Positions 14,931-27,068 of a stretch of 52,905 nt of DNA are shown piece after piece; position 1 is the first letter of the stretch; each line of letters starts with the position of its first letter. Origin of the DNA: Gemmatimonadales bacterium (lineage in GTDB: Bacteria > Gemmatimonadota > Gemmatimonadetes > Gemmatimonadales > GWC2-71-9); assembly GCA_011772755.1 (NCBI GenBank), contig WVYX01000187.1, positions 1 to 52,905 on the forward strand, given 5' to 3'. The translations under genes and the position numbers were made by a program. Under the pieces are notes generated by a model. It searched no databases. It was not told where the DNA came from and was given only the letters and a program-made list of their open reading frames with translations.

Positions 14931-15556
14931 CGGCTTGCGGGACGGTGTCCCGGGTGGATCGGGACGGCGACCGTCTCGCTCTCACCATAGAAGCGCCGTA
15001 TCCGGATCTGGCGGTCGGCGACAGCATCGCGGTGGACGGCGCCTGTCTCACCATCGTTGAAACGGGTGACGGTTGGTTTCGGGTCGAGGCGGTGGTCACG
15101 ACTCGGGGGCGGACCCGGTTCGGCGAGATGGAGGTGGGTGAGCGGGTCAACCTTGAGCGAGCCATGGGTGCTGCCGATCGCTTCGGCGGCCATTTCGTCC
15201 AGGGGCATGTGGACGGGGTGGGGGAGGTGCTAGGAGTGCGTCCCGAGGCCGATGCAGTGCTGGTGGACATCGCGGTACCGGAGGATGTGGCCGAAGTGTC
15301 CGTGCTCTACGGATCCATCGCGGTGGACGGTGTGAGCATGACGGTCAACGCGGTGCCGCAGCCCGGTGTGGTGCAGCTCTCGGTGATACCCTACACGCGG
15401 GAGCACACGACGATGGGGTCCTACAGGGCGGGAGACCGCGTGCACCTGGAAGGCGATATGATCGGTAAGTACGTGCGCCAGCTGCTGGAGCAGCGTGGGG
15501 CACTGACGACTGCGGGAGGAGGAGATGCCGTTCGGAACCATCGAACAGGCAGTTGA
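14912..15556 (+). CDS. ribE: Riboflavin synthase, alpha chain
   Basis: Dismutates two lumazine molecules to riboflavin. ATG 14912 gives the invariant family start MFTGIV. The two homologous lumazine-binding repeats are visible: VGDSIAVDGACLTIV with GHFVQGHVDG in the first, and GSIAVDGVSMTVNAV with IPYTREHTTMG in the second. At 214 residues it is normal length. It overlaps ribD at the 5' end and ribBA by 32 nt at the 3' end, so the four genes look translationally linked. Confidence 0.95.
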   Translation: MFTGIVTACGTVSRVDRDGDRLALTIEAPYPDLAVGDSIAVDGACLTIVETGDGWFRVEAVVTTRGRTRFGEMEVGERVNLERAMGAADRFGGHFVQGHVDGVGEVLGVRPEADAVLVDIAVPEDVAEVSVLYGSIAVDGVSMTVNAVPQPGVVQLSVIPYTREHTTMGSYRAGDRVHLEGDMIGKYVRQLLEQRGALTTAGGGDAVRNHRTGS

Positions 15557-16730
15557 GGATATTCGGCGGGGCAAGTTGGTCCTGGTGGCCGACGATGAGG
15601 ACCGGGAGAGCGAAGGGGATCTCATCGGGGCGGCGGCGAATGTGACGCCCGAGATGATCAACTTCATGGCCACCCACGGGCGGGGTCTCATCTGTCTCAC
15701 CCTGACCCAAGAGCGGTGCAAGGCGCTGGGCCTTCCGCAGATGGCGGAAGAGAACACCGATTCCTACGAGACCGCGTTCACCGTGAGCGTCGATGCGGCG
15801 AAGCGGTTCGGCGTCACGACGGGGATCTCGGCGGCGGACCGGGCAAAGACCGTGCAGGTGGCCATCGACCCGGCGACGGTGCCCTCAGACCTTCGTCGGC
15901 CGGGCCACGTCTTCCCGCTCCGCGCCCGGCCGGGGGGCGTGCTGCAACGGGTGGGCCATACCGAGGCGAGCGTGGACCTGGCGCGCTTGGCCGGTCTCTA
16001 TCCGGGCGGGGTGATCTGCGAGGTGCTGTCGGACGACGGCACCATGATGCGTCGGCCGCAGCTCGAGCGGTTCGCCGGCACGCATGGGCTCACCTTCGTA
16101 ACGGTGGCCCAGCTGGTGGCGTACCGGCTACAACATGAGCGACTGGTCCGGCGCGTGGCTGAGGCCCGGTTGCCCACCCGCTTCGGAGAATTCCAGATCA
16201 TTGGGTACGAAAACGACGTGGACGATGCCGAGCACGTCGCCCTGGTTTACGGCGAGGTTGACGGTCACAAGAACGTGCTGGTGCGCATGCACTCCAAGTG
16301 CCTCACCGGTGACGTGTTCCACTCGCATCGCTGCGACTGTGGCCGGCAGTTGGCCACCGCGATGCGGATAATCGCCGAAGCAGGCGCTGGGGTGGTCGTC
16401 TACCTCGATCAGGAAGGACGGGGGATCGGTCTGCTCAACAAGCTTAAGGCGTACGAGCTGCAGGATAAGGGACACGATACGGTCGAAGCGAACGAGAAAC
16501 TGGGATTCGCCCCCGACCTCCGGAACTACGGAATCGGAGCGCAGATCCTGATGGATCTCGGGCTCAGCTCGATCCGGGTGATGACGAACAATCCTCGCAA
16601 GATGGTGGGGTTGGACGGCTACGGCCTCGAGATCGTCGAGCGTGTGCCGCTCGTGTCCGATCCGACCGACGAGAACCGCGCATATCTCAAGGTCAAGCGC
16701 GATAAACTCGGTCACCTGTTCGCCCACTAG
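15525..16730 (+). CDS. ribBA: DHBP synthase / GTP cyclohydrolase II fusion
   Basis: Supplies both precursors of riboflavin: dihydroxybutanone phosphate from ribulose-5-phosphate, and the pyrimidine from GTP. The N-terminal RibB part (about 1-200) has [14 protein letters not shown] and the THGRGLICL segment. The C-terminal RibA part has the zinc site [11 protein letters not shown] and [12 protein letters not shown]. 401 residues, typical for the fusion. ATG follows GGAGGAG closely. There is no FMN riboswitch upstream of this operon. Confidence 0.95.
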   Translation: MPFGTIEQAVEDIRRGKLVLVADDEDRESEGDLIGAAANVTPEMINFMATHGRGLICLTLTQERCKALGLPQMAEENTDSYETAFTVSVDAAKRFGVTTGISAADRAKTVQVAIDPATVPSDLRRPGHVFPLRARPGGVLQRVGHTEASVDLARLAGLYPGGVICEVLSDDGTMMRRPQLERFAGTHGLTFVTVAQLVAYRLQHERLVRRVAEARLPTRFGEFQIIGYENDVDDAEHVALVYGEVDGHKNVLVRMHSKCLTGDVFHSHRCDCGRQLATAMRIIAEAGAGVVVYLDQEGRGIGLLNKLKAYELQDKGHDTVEANEKLGFAPDLRNYGIGAQILMDLGLSSIRVMTNNPRKMVGLDGYGLEIVERVPLVSDPTDENRAYLKVKRDKLGHLFAH

Positions 16731-16754
16731 TGGCGTGCAACCGAACTGGAGTGT

Positions 16755-16780
16755 CCGGCGTTTCAACGCCGGAATCACTC
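16755..16780. repeat. REP-like hairpin element, copy 1
   Basis: This 26-nt sequence is identical to 40185-40210. It contains the perfect palindrome CCGGCGTT-TC-AACGCCGG followed by AATCACTC. It lies in the 128-nt gap between ribBA and ribH, the only real gap inside the riboflavin run, where it could attenuate or stabilise the transcript. Confidence 0.7.
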
Positions 16781-16858
16781 CCGGGAAGCGTTATCTGACG
16801 AACTGCCTGATTGCGTTCTTCCCGGAGATGGGGACCAGCAAGTTGGTGCGGCACTAGC

Positions 16859-17341
16859 ATGGTGGCCGCATCCGCTTCCACCGGTGGGCGCGACCGTCGG
16901 CGCGCCCTGATCGTCGTCAGCCGCTTCAATGAGGGCATCACCCGGAAGCTGTTGCAGGGGGCCCAGGCCGCCCTGGCCGAAGGGGGATATCCGGCCGATG
17001 CGGTAGACATTGTCTGGGTTCCCGGTGCCTTCGAGCTTCCCCTCGCGGTACATCGCGGTCTGGGAACTCAGCGCTACGCGCTGGCCGTGGCACTCGGCGC
17101 GGTCATCCGTGGAGAGACGCCGCATTTCGAATACGTCGCGGGGGCGGCGAGTCGTGGCCTCACGGACGCCACCACCCGATTCGGGATTCCCGTGGGGTTC
17201 GGAGTGCTCACTTGTGATACGCTGGCGCAGGCCCTGGCCCGCGCGGGTGGTGACTCGGGGAACAAGGGGGAGGAGGCGGCACGGGCGGCGCTGGAGACGC
17301 TCCGGGCGCTGCAACATTTCGACGGTCGTGCTGCGACCTGA
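16859..17341 (+). CDS. ribH: 6,7-dimethyl-8-ribityllumazine synthase
   Basis: Condenses the two riboflavin precursors to lumazine. 160 residues. Family motifs: VVSRFNEGIT, WVPGAFELPLAV, ALGAVIRGETPHFEYV and FGVLTCDTLAQALARAG, with the GNKGEEAARAALE helix. ATG 16859 was chosen because the upstream part of the open frame is not protein-like. No strong RBS is visible. The gene ends 14 nt inside nusB, the usual ribH-nusB pairing. Confidence 0.95.
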   Translation: MVAASASTGGRDRRRALIVVSRFNEGITRKLLQGAQAALAEGGYPADAVDIVWVPGAFELPLAVHRGLGTQRYALAVALGAVIRGETPHFEYVAGAASRGLTDATTRFGIPVGFGVLTCDTLAQALARAGGDSGNKGEEAARAALETLRALQHFDGRAAT

Positions 17342-17741
17342 AACCCGCACGCGGGCTCGGGCGCTGCAGCTGCTGTACGCCTGGGAAGTGCAGCAGCGCC
17401 CGCCGATGCGGCAGGTAGCCGACGGCCTGCTGCGCCAACACCCGGAGTGGGACCGGGCCGTGGCGGCAGCCGAGTCGCTAGCGGCAGCGGTGGCCGCCGA
17501 TGTTGCGCGGCTAGACGGGGAGATCGAGCGAGCAGCCCATAACTGGCGCCTGGAACGCATAGGCACTGTCGAGCAGAACATTCTTCGGCTCGCCCTGTAC
17601 GAGCTGTCGACTGGTGACGTGCCGCCGCGGGTGGCCATCAGCGAAGCCGTGCGCCTGGCGCATTGGTTCGCCGGGTCAAAGGCACCCTCGTTCGTGAACG
17701 GCGTGTTGGACGCTGTGGCGAGGCAGGTGGGTCGATTGTGA
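17328..17741 (+). CDS. nusB: Transcription antitermination factor NusB
   Basis: A small all-helical factor that, with S10/NusE, binds boxA in rRNA leaders. GTG 17328 gives 137 residues, opening RTRARALQLLYAWEVQ, with the conserved middle IERIGTVEQNILRLALYEL-type segment (here RLERIGTVEQNILRLALYEL) and the terminus FVNGVLDAVARQ. Position after ribH is a widely conserved arrangement. Its stop overlaps the next gene as GTGA. Confidence 0.93.
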   Translation: MLRPETRTRARALQLLYAWEVQQRPPMRQVADGLLRQHPEWDRAVAAAESLAAAVAADVARLDGEIERAAHNWRLERIGTVEQNILRLALYELSTGDVPPRVAISEAVRLAHWFAGSKAPSFVNGVLDAVARQVGRL

Positions 17742-18853
17742 AGATCCTCGCCGTCAACTGGCTCGACCGGGAGAACCCCCAGGCCGGCGGAGCGGAGATC
17801 CACTTCTTCGAGATCTTCCGTCGGCTGGTAGCCCGGGGGCACGAGGTGACACTCATCGTGTCGGGGTGGAAGGGCGCGCCGCCCACGGTGAACCTGGACG
17901 GCCTCACCGTACAGCGGTTCGGCGGGCGGCACAGCTTCGCGCTCAAGGGGCGCAGGGCAGTACGGCGGGCGCTGGCGGCGGATCGGTACGACGTGATCGT
18001 GGAGGACATCAACAAGTTGCCGTTGTATCTGCCGACACTCACCAGGCTGCCGTTCTATGTGATCATTCCGCATCTGTTCGGCGCGACGGCATTTCAGGAA
18101 GCGTCATGGCCGGTGGCGTCGGTGGTCTGGCTCGCAGAGAAGCTGATCCCCTACGTGTATCGTAGGGCGGTGTTTCACGCCATCAGTGACAGCACCCGTG
18201 ACGACCTAGTGCATCGGGGCGTGGATCCCGGGGCCGTTCGGGTGATCTACCCTGGGGTAGATGCCGAGTGGTATCATCCCCATCCTCACGGGGGGCGTGC
18301 GCCGACGCCGACCTTCTTGTACGTCGGCCGATTAAAGCGTTATAAAGGAGTAGACACCGCGCTCCGGGCGGCGGCCGCGGCACGGCAGCGTCGGCCGGAC
18401 CTGCGCCTGGAGATTGTCGGGGCTGGTGACGACCGCCGCAGGTTGGAGCAGCTAGCGGCTGGTCTTGGCCTCGGCGACGCGGTGCGATTCCTCGGTTTTG
18501 TGAGCGAGGAAGACAAGCGTGATCTCCTGCGGCACGCCTGGGGGGTGGTGTTCCCATCTGCCAAGGAGGGGTGGGGCATCTCGAATGTCGAAGCTGCCGC
18601 TTGTGGCACCCCCGCGATTGCTTCCGACAGCCCCGGGTTGCGTGAATCCGTGCAACACGGCGAGACTGGAATCCTGGTTCCCCATGACGATTCCGATGCG
18701 CTGGCCTCGGCGCTGCTTCGCCTGAGCAGCGACGTTGGATTGGTGGAAACCTTGGGGCGGGCTGCGCGACGCTTTGCAGAGACGCTCTCGTGGGAGCGGG
18801 CAGCCGAGCTGACCGAGGCTCATCTGGCAGAAACGGTGGAAGGAGTGAAGTGA
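17738..18853 (+). CDS. GT4-type glycosyltransferase
   Basis: A 371-residue GT-B enzyme. The N-terminal domain begins with the acceptor-binding motif AGGAEIHFFEIFRRL. The C-terminal half has FLYVGRLKRYKGVDTAL and the nucleotide-sugar site SAKEGWGISNVEAAACGTP (E-x7-E). It starts with GTG overlapping the nusB stop. No membrane helix is apparent. Neither donor nor acceptor can be read from the sequence; roles in cell-surface glycan or mannosyl transfer are possible. Confidence 0.85.
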   Translation: MKILAVNWLDRENPQAGGAEIHFFEIFRRLVARGHEVTLIVSGWKGAPPTVNLDGLTVQRFGGRHSFALKGRRAVRRALAADRYDVIVEDINKLPLYLPTLTRLPFYVIIPHLFGATAFQEASWPVASVVWLAEKLIPYVYRRAVFHAISDSTRDDLVHRGVDPGAVRVIYPGVDAEWYHPHPHGGRAPTPTFLYVGRLKRYKGVDTALRAAAAARQRRPDLRLEIVGAGDDRRRLEQLAAGLGLGDAVRFLGFVSEEDKRDLLRHAWGVVFPSAKEGWGISNVEAAACGTPAIASDSPGLRESVQHGETGILVPHDDSDALASALLRLSSDVGLVETLGRAARRFAETLSWERAAELTEAHLAETVEGVK

Positions 18854-18856
18854 TCT

Positions 18857-19159
18857 ATGCGTACGACTGTGACGGCGCGTCATTGCGATATCCCAGCCGA
18901 GCTCAGGGAACGAGCGGAGACCCTGGTGGCCAAGGTGGCGAGGGCGGCACACCGGCCCCAACGGGCCGAGGTGGTGTTTGACACGGACCACGGACGCAAG
19001 GTGGTGGAGCTCCATCTCTATCTGCCGCGCGGACAGGTCAAAGTCGCGAGCGCAGAAGCAGACGACTTCCGTTCGGCGCTGGACAGCGCTGTTGCCAAAG
19101 TGCGTAATCAGCTGGACAAGAACCCGCGGCGCGCCTCGCGCCGCTCCGCCACATCGTAG
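18857..19159 (+). CDS. hpf: Ribosome hibernation-promoting factor (short form)
   Basis: A 100-residue S30EA/RaiA-like protein: a beta-alpha fold with the pattern TVTARHCDIP, then RAEVVFDTDHGRKVVELHLY and a basic C-terminus (RRASRRS). The long-form C-terminal dimerisation domain is absent. Genes for ribosome hibernation factors often sit beside PTS genes (the yhbH/ptsN neighbourhood), and here it stands directly before hprK. Confidence 0.85.
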   Translation: MRTTVTARHCDIPAELRERAETLVAKVARAAHRPQRAEVVFDTDHGRKVVELHLYLPRGQVKVASAEADDFRSALDSAVAKVRNQLDKNPRRASRRSATS

Positions 19160-19162
19160 CGT

Positions 19163-20131
19163 ATGACCATGATCACCGTCCGGGATCTCCTGGAACGCAA
19201 AGGCGGGCCGCTGCAGCTGGAAGTACTCACCGGCGGGGACGGGCTCGACCGGGCGGTTTCGGTTCCGGAGGTGTCGAGCCCCGGACTGGTGCTGGCTGGG
19301 TACACCAAGCGTTTCGCCAGCGATCGACTGCATGTCCTGGGTGAAACCGAGATCACCTACCTCAAGGCGCTCCCCGCGGCAGATCGTCGGCAGGCGCTGG
19401 AAGTGTTCATGAGGCACGACGTGCCCTGTGTGTTCGTGACCAAGGGTCAGTCGGTGCCGCGGGAACTGCTACGGCTCGGCAAGGAGCGCGGCGTGCCGGT
19501 GATCCGCTCGAATCTCAAGACGTCGGAGTTCTACCGGCGCATTACGCCGTATCTGACGGAGATGTTCGCGCCGTCCACCACGGTGCACGCATCGCTGGCC
19601 GACGTGTACGGCGTCGGCTTGCTCTTCATCGGGCGAGCGGGAATCGGAAAGAGCGAGTGCGTGCTGGACCTGGTGGAACGGGGCCATCGATTGGTCGCGG
19701 ATGACGTGGTGCACATTACCCAGCGGGCTGCGGATGTGCTCATCGGACGCTCCCACGAGCTGGCACACCGGTACATGGAGATCCGCGGGGTCGGACTGGT
19801 CGACGTCATGGCCCTGTTCGGCGTGCGGGCGGTGCGGCAACAGAAGCGCATCGAGGTCGTGGTGGAGCTGGTGGATTGGGACATCGAGCGCGAACCTGAT
19901 CGCACGGGCCTCGCCGGCGAGACCACCACACTGCTGGACGTTGAGCTGCCGTTGGTGGAGGTCCCCCTCAATCCCGGGAAGAACCTCACGGTCATTTGTG
20001 AGGTGGTCGCCATGAACCACCTGCTACGGTATAGCGGCGTCGATTCGGCGCGCCAGTTCAATGAGCGGTTGCTTCAGCGGATGGCCGAGCAGGTGGAGCT
20101 GCGGGAGTACCTATCCGAAGACTATGAGTGA
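19163..20131 (+). CDS. hprK: HPr kinase/phosphorylase
   Basis: Phosphorylates and dephosphorylates HPr on a serine in response to metabolic state. 322 residues. The N-terminal domain covers about 1-130. The P-loop is GRAGIGKS at residues 157-164, followed by LVADDVVHI and the [16 protein letters not shown] signature. The C-terminal helix has [17 protein letters not shown]. The target serine motif exists in the HPr encoded five genes downstream, so the regulatory loop is complete here. Confidence 0.95.
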   Translation: MTMITVRDLLERKGGPLQLEVLTGGDGLDRAVSVPEVSSPGLVLAGYTKRFASDRLHVLGETEITYLKALPAADRRQALEVFMRHDVPCVFVTKGQSVPRELLRLGKERGVPVIRSNLKTSEFYRRITPYLTEMFAPSTTVHASLADVYGVGLLFIGRAGIGKSECVLDLVERGHRLVADDVVHITQRAADVLIGRSHELAHRYMEIRGVGLVDVMALFGVRAVRQQKRIEVVVELVDWDIEREPDRTGLAGETTTLLDVELPLVEVPLNPGKNLTVICEVVAMNHLLRYSGVDSARQFNERLLQRMAEQVELREYLSEDYE

Positions 20132-20504
20132 ACCTCTGAAAGGCATCGTGGTCTCGCACGCCGCCCTTGCCTCGGCTTTCGTGGATGCCGTGCGGGAGAT
20201 TACCGGCGATGAAGATGCCCTGATAGCAGTCAGCAACACCGGCGCGAGTCGGGAGACGTTGTGTGCCGATGTTGCTTTGGCTGTCGGCTCACAATCGGCG
20301 GTCGTGTTTGTGGACATGCCTGGTGGGAGCTGCCTACACGCCGTTCTCACCGAGACCCGCTCCAGAGGCAATGTTGCCGTGGTGGCCGGCGTCAACCTAC
20401 CCATGCTGTTGGACTTCGTCTATCATCGGGACCTCTCACCGGATGAGGCGGCTGATCGCGCCGCGTCCACCGGTGGTCGGGCGATCCGGTCGCTGCACTC
20501 ATGA
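20124..20504 (+). CDS. Mannose-family PTS EIIA component
   Basis: A 126-residue EIIA-Man fold with phosphorylated His12 in IVVSHAALA, the SNTG loop and FVDMPGGSC. It accepts phosphate from HPr and passes it to EIIB. The start overlaps hprK by 8 nt and the end overlaps EIIB by 4 nt. The EIIAB domains, fused in enteric ManX, are separate genes here. Confidence 0.9.
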   Translation: MSEPLKGIVVSHAALASAFVDAVREITGDEDALIAVSNTGASRETLCADVALAVGSQSAVVFVDMPGGSCLHAVLTETRSRGNVAVVAGVNLPMLLDFVYHRDLSPDEAADRAASTGGRAIRSLHS

Positions 20505-20974
20505 GCATCTCGTTGGTGAGGGTCGACGATCGACTGATTCACGGCCAGGTCGTCGTGGGATGGGTGCAGGCGCTCGGTGCCAAGCGCATCGTGCTAGTGG
20601 ATGACGCGGTCCGCGCCAACGAGTGGGAGCAGGAGCTCTACAGGCTGGGCGTGCCTTCGGGGCTCAAAGTGGAGTTCAAATCGGTGGATGAGGCTGCGGA
20701 CGCAGTGATGGAGTGGGCTGGTGCGTCGGAGCGCACCATCGTGCTGGTCGCAGACGTCACCACCATCGTCAGGCTGTGTGGACGAACGGACATCATCGAG
20801 CAGGTGAACATCGGAGGGCTGCACGACGGCACGTCGCGATCACAGCGCTTGTCCTACGTCTACCTGTCCGAGCATGAGGCGAAGGAGCTGTCTCGCTTGG
20901 ACGAGGGTGGCGTGAAGGTGACGGCGCAGGACGTGCCCACGGCGCGGGTGGTTCCGCTGCGAGAGTTGTTATGA
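20501..20974 (+). CDS. Mannose/sorbose-family PTS EIIB component
   Basis: A 157-residue protein with the EIIB-Man/Sor active-site signature [10 protein letters not shown], His14 being the phosphorylated residue. The following strand-helix pattern ([14 protein letters not shown]) and the [10 protein letters not shown] loop are typical. It transfers phosphate to the incoming sugar at the EIIC/EIID complex. It overlaps both neighbours by 4 nt. Confidence 0.92.
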   Translation: MSISLVRVDDRLIHGQVVVGWVQALGAKRIVLVDDAVRANEWEQELYRLGVPSGLKVEFKSVDEAADAVMEWAGASERTIVLVADVTTIVRLCGRTDIIEQVNIGGLHDGTSRSQRLSYVYLSEHEAKELSRLDEGGVKVTAQDVPTARVVPLRELL

Positions 20975-21639
20975 CTGAGAACCTCGGATGGCTGCTTGCC
21001 TGGGGCACCATTGTCGGCCTGGACCTCGTGAGCGTCTCACAGGTCATGATTGCCCGCCCGTTGGTGGCAGGCACGGTGGCGGGGCTAATCGCGGGCGATC
21101 CCGTGGCCGGCGGCATGGTGGGTGCAATCCTCGAGCTGTTCGCCCTCGACATCCTCCCGGTGGGAGCGAGTCCCTATCCCGACTATGGACTGGGTGCCGT
21201 CGCGGCAGCGGTAACGGTCGCCGGCGCACCGGGCGCGTTGGGAATCGGTCTCGCTGTCGGCGTGGGCCTGTTGGTGGCTTACCTGGGAGAGTTGGGCATT
21301 CGCGAAGTGCGGCGCCGCAACACGGCCGACGTGCGGCGGCAGCGGGGCGCCCTCGACGCCGGGGATCGCAGGGCGATGAGCGCGATCCAGCTGCGTGGCC
21401 TGGCGCGAGATGCAGTCCGTGCCTTCACGGTAACGGCAGCGGGGCTCCTGCTGGCTGCCGCGGCAAGCCGGTGGCCGCCGGTCACGGTGCGCGGCGCCGT
21501 GCTGGTCACCGTGGTGTTGATCGGTGCGGGCATAGGGGCGGCGGCAGCGGGGGCGATGCGCTTGAGCGGACCTGGCTTCGGCCTCCGGTGGTTTGCCCTG
21601 GGGCTCGTGGCCGGGGCCGCGTGGGTCATTGTCCTATGA
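20971..21639 (+). CDS. Mannose-family PTS EIIC membrane component
   Basis: A 222-residue, very hydrophobic protein with about six membrane segments. The family pattern is seen in QVMIARPLVAGTVAGLIAGD and GAILELFALDILPVGA. It is shorter than enteric ManY (about 266 residues). It forms the sugar channel with EIID. The substrate is not deducible, and no dedicated catabolic gene adjoins it. Confidence 0.85.
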   Translation: MTENLGWLLAWGTIVGLDLVSVSQVMIARPLVAGTVAGLIAGDPVAGGMVGAILELFALDILPVGASPYPDYGLGAVAAAVTVAGAPGALGIGLAVGVGLLVAYLGELGIREVRRRNTADVRRQRGALDAGDRRAMSAIQLRGLARDAVRAFTVTAAGLLLAAAASRWPPVTVRGAVLVTVVLIGAGIGAAAAGAMRLSGPGFGLRWFALGLVAGAAWVIVL

Positions 21640-22373
21640 ATGGCCGGCTCCTGCTGGCGTGGCTGCGCACGTTACTGGTGCAGGCGTCCTGGAACTACGA
21701 TCGCATGGTGGGAGTTGGGGCGGCGTACGCCAGCGAGCCGATGCTGCGGGATCTGCCCGGCGGCGTGGGCGGTGAGCGGTACAAGAAGGCCATGGCGCGC
21801 GCGGGCCAGTTCTTCAACGCCCACCCATACATGGCCGGAATAGCCATCGGCGCCGTGGCTCGAGCGGAGCACGAGGGAGTGCCGGCCGAATCGATCCGTC
21901 GGCTGCGCCACGCCTTGATTGGTCCTTTGGGCTCGCTTGGCGATAAACTGGTCTGGGCCGGCGTGCTCCCGGCGGCTGCCGGGATCGGGCTCGCCGTTGC
22001 GGCGACGGCGTCGCCCTTGGCGGGGGCCCTGAGTTTCCTAGTGGTGTACAACGTCGTCCACATCGCCGCGCGCGGGTGGGCGCTGCGGGCGGGCTGGCGC
22101 AGTGGGACACGGGTGGCGCAGGCGCTCACGGCCGGTGGGATTCAGCGTGGCTTACGCCTCGTGGGGCCGATCGCCGCCGTTTCGGTGGGGTTGGCGATAC
22201 CTGTGCTCGCCGATTGGCTGGCGCAGGACTTCTCGACGCGGACGCGCCTGAGCATTGGGTTGGTCGCGGGTTTGGGCGTGGTGCTCTCCCGCTGGCTTGT
22301 GCCCACCATCGGTGCTCTGCGGTATGGGCTGATCGTCGCGGCGTTCGCGATCGTGGTGGGGTGGCTGTGGTAA
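21636..22373 (+). CDS. Mannose-family PTS EIID membrane component
   Basis: A 245-residue partner of EIIC. It shows QASWNYDRMVGVGAAYA, the FFNAHPYMAGIAIGAV segment (family FNTHP-type signature) and LIGPLGSLGDKLVW. The C-terminal half is hydrophobic. It is somewhat shorter than ManZ (about 280). ATG 21636 overlaps the EIIC stop by 4 nt and its TAA lies within the HPr start region. Confidence 0.88.
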   Translation: MNGRLLLAWLRTLLVQASWNYDRMVGVGAAYASEPMLRDLPGGVGGERYKKAMARAGQFFNAHPYMAGIAIGAVARAEHEGVPAESIRRLRHALIGPLGSLGDKLVWAGVLPAAAGIGLAVAATASPLAGALSFLVVYNVVHIAARGWALRAGWRSGTRVAQALTAGGIQRGLRLVGPIAAVSVGLAIPVLADWLAQDFSTRTRLSIGLVAGLGVVLSRWLVPTIGALRYGLIVAAFAIVVGWLW

Positions 22374-22639
22374 CCGTCGAGCGGTCGGTGAAGATCGGGA
22401 AGCGGCTCGGGCTCCACGCGCGACCGGCAGCGGAGTTCGTGAAGCTGGCCAGCAAGTACGTGGCGGAGATCTCGGTGGGCAAGGATGGCACGTGGGTCAA
22501 TGGCAAGAGCATTATGGGGGTGATGACGCTGGCGGCGGAATACGGGAGCAAGGTCACCATTCGCGCGGAAGGTGATGATGCGAGTGAGGCGCTGGAGGCG
22601 CTCGTCGCGTGTCTCAAGAGGGAAGAGGTGCTAGAGTGA
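22367..22639 (+). CDS. ptsH: Phosphocarrier protein HPr
   Basis: A 90-residue phosphocarrier. The catalytic His17 is in LGLHARPAAEF and the regulatory Ser48 in GKSIMGVMTLA, the site used by HprK. GTG 22367 is chosen; GTG 22361 would add two residues. It begins before the EIID stop and its TGA overlaps the ptsI start by 4 nt, so it is co-translated with both. Confidence 0.95.
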   Translation: MVTVERSVKIGKRLGLHARPAAEFVKLASKYVAEISVGKDGTWVNGKSIMGVMTLAAEYGSKVTIRAEGDDASEALEALVACLKREEVLE

Positions 22640-24444
22640 CCGGCCGCCGGGTGCTGCGAGGCCTTGGGGTCTCTCAGGGGATCGCGATCGGGCCTGCGAG
22701 CGTCATCGTATGGGACCTTCCCACCGTCACTCGCCGTGTCGTCGCCGTCGAACTCGTGGAGACCGAGGTGCAGCGGCTGCAAGACGCAGTCGCGGCCGTG
22801 CGCACGCTGCTGGAGGATCTCCGCGAGCGAACCAGGCAGCGCGCCGGTCGGGAAGAAGCCAAGATCTTCGATGCCCAGATATTGATGCTGGAGGATCCGG
22901 ATTTCCTCGGCGAGGTCGAAACCCTCATTCGAGAGAATCAACTCAGCGCCGAGCGCGCCTTCGAGTTCAAGACGCTGGAGATGCGGGCGCTGTGGTCCCA
23001 GTCCCCCAGCTTCCAGCTACGACAGCGGGTTGCTGACCTGACGGGTATTCAGGTGCCGGTACTGAACCATCTGGTGGGCAAGTCGCTACAAGCGGCGCTG
23101 AAGGACGTGGCGGCCCGACCGGCCATCGTGTTCACGCGGGAACTGACTCCGGGCCTCACCGTCCAGCTCGAGCGGGAGCAGGTTGCAGGGTTCGCGAGCC
23201 TTGAGGGAACCCGCACGGCGCACGCGGCAATTCTCGCCCGAAGCCTGCGAATTCCCTGCGTGATGGGATTGATCGGCGGCTTCGAGGAAGTGCGGGACGG
23301 GACCGAAGTGATCCTGGACGGCACTCACGGAGTCGTGCTCCTCGATCCCACAGCCGAGCAGCTGGCCGAAGCGCGAGCGGCAGAGGGATTGCGGCAGGAG
23401 TTGGCACGGGAAATGGACAAGGTTGTCAGCGAGCCTGCCGTGACCGCCGACGGCGTCGCCTTGGCTCTGCGGGGAAACGTGGACCTTCCAGAGGAACTCG
23501 ACAGCACTGCGGAGCACGGTGCCGAAGGTGTCGGGCTGCTCCGCACCGAGTTCCTCATCCTGGGGCGCACCAAGCTCCCCGGAGAGGACGAGCAGGCCGC
23601 GTTCTTTGAGCGGGTGGCCAAACGGTTTCCGGCGCACCCCGTGATCATCCGAAGCTACGATCTCGGCGGTGACAAGTACCCGGCGCCGTTCCAGTCAGCG
23701 CCGGAGGCCAACCCGTTCCTCGGGTGGCGGGCGATCCGGGTGTGCCTGGATCAACCGGAGATCTTCCGCACACAGATTCGGGCGCTCCTCCGGGCACGCC
23801 GCCACGGGGATGTTCAGCTGATGCTCCCACTGGTCACTCAAGTAGAAGAAGTGGAGCAGGCGCGGGAACTCGTGGCGGAGACGGCGCGCGAGTTGCGACG
23901 GGAGGGCGTCCCGGCGGCACAGGACCTCCCCGTTGGCGTGATGATCGAGACACCCGCCGCCGCCGTGCTGGCCGATGAGCTCGCGCAGCGATCTGACTTC
24001 ATGAGCATCGGCACCAACGACCTGACCCAGTACACGCTGGCCGTGGATCGCGGAAACGCACGCCTGGCCCGCCGCTTCACCCCGCATCACCCGGCCGTGG
24101 TGAACTTGCTCAAGCAAATCGTCGAAGCCGGCGAGCGAGCCGGGGTCGAGACCAGCGTATGCGGTGAGATGGCTTCAGATCCCATCTCGGCATTTCTGCT
24201 GCTGGGGCTCGGCTTTCGAGTGCTGAGTGTGGCTCCTCCCACACTTCCGTTGGTGCGCTGGCTGGTGCGACAAGTGGAGGTGCGCGGGGCGGAGCGTGCA
24301 GCGGAAGGAGCGTTGCAGGCGGCAACCACCAGTGAAGCGACCGAAGTCATCGAGGAGGCAATCTCCCACTATGTCGATCTGGAGCTGCTGCATGCGGGCC
24401 GGTTGCCGGGGGTGAACAGCGCCGCTACCTTGAAGTCTCCCTGA
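22636..24444 (+). CDS. ptsI: PTS enzyme I (phosphoenolpyruvate-protein phosphotransferase)
   Basis: Takes phosphate from PEP and charges HPr. 602 residues. The phosphohistidine is His196 in [13 protein letters not shown] (usually TSHTAI, so slightly divergent). The PEP-binding barrel carries [37 protein letters not shown] and the active-site Cys segment [13 protein letters not shown] 22636 overlaps HPr. It closes the PTS operon; 28 nt separate it from metK. Confidence 0.95.
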   Translation: MTGRRVLRGLGVSQGIAIGPASVIVWDLPTVTRRVVAVELVETEVQRLQDAVAAVRTLLEDLRERTRQRAGREEAKIFDAQILMLEDPDFLGEVETLIRENQLSAERAFEFKTLEMRALWSQSPSFQLRQRVADLTGIQVPVLNHLVGKSLQAALKDVAARPAIVFTRELTPGLTVQLEREQVAGFASLEGTRTAHAAILARSLRIPCVMGLIGGFEEVRDGTEVILDGTHGVVLLDPTAEQLAEARAAEGLRQELAREMDKVVSEPAVTADGVALALRGNVDLPEELDSTAEHGAEGVGLLRTEFLILGRTKLPGEDEQAAFFERVAKRFPAHPVIIRSYDLGGDKYPAPFQSAPEANPFLGWRAIRVCLDQPEIFRTQIRALLRARRHGDVQLMLPLVTQVEEVEQARELVAETARELRREGVPAAQDLPVGVMIETPAAAVLADELAQRSDFMSIGTNDLTQYTLAVDRGNARLARRFTPHHPAVVNLLKQIVEAGERAGVETSVCGEMASDPISAFLLLGLGFRVLSVAPPTLPLVRWLVRQVEVRGAERAAEGALQAATTSEATEVIEEAISHYVDLELLHAGRLPGVNSAATLKSP

Positions 24445-24472
24445 TCGTACCACCCTGAACGACGGAGCTGGC

Positions 24473-27062
<2,590 letters not shown>

Positions 27063-27068
27063 CGTCGC

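Noticed and set aside
16642-16857. Small + strand ORF between ribBA and ribH
   Set aside because: It overlaps ribBA out of frame and its sequence is explained by the REP-like element; no RBS or motif.
24445-24472. SAM riboswitch before metK
   Set aside because: Only 28 nt separate ptsI and metK, too short for any aptamer.
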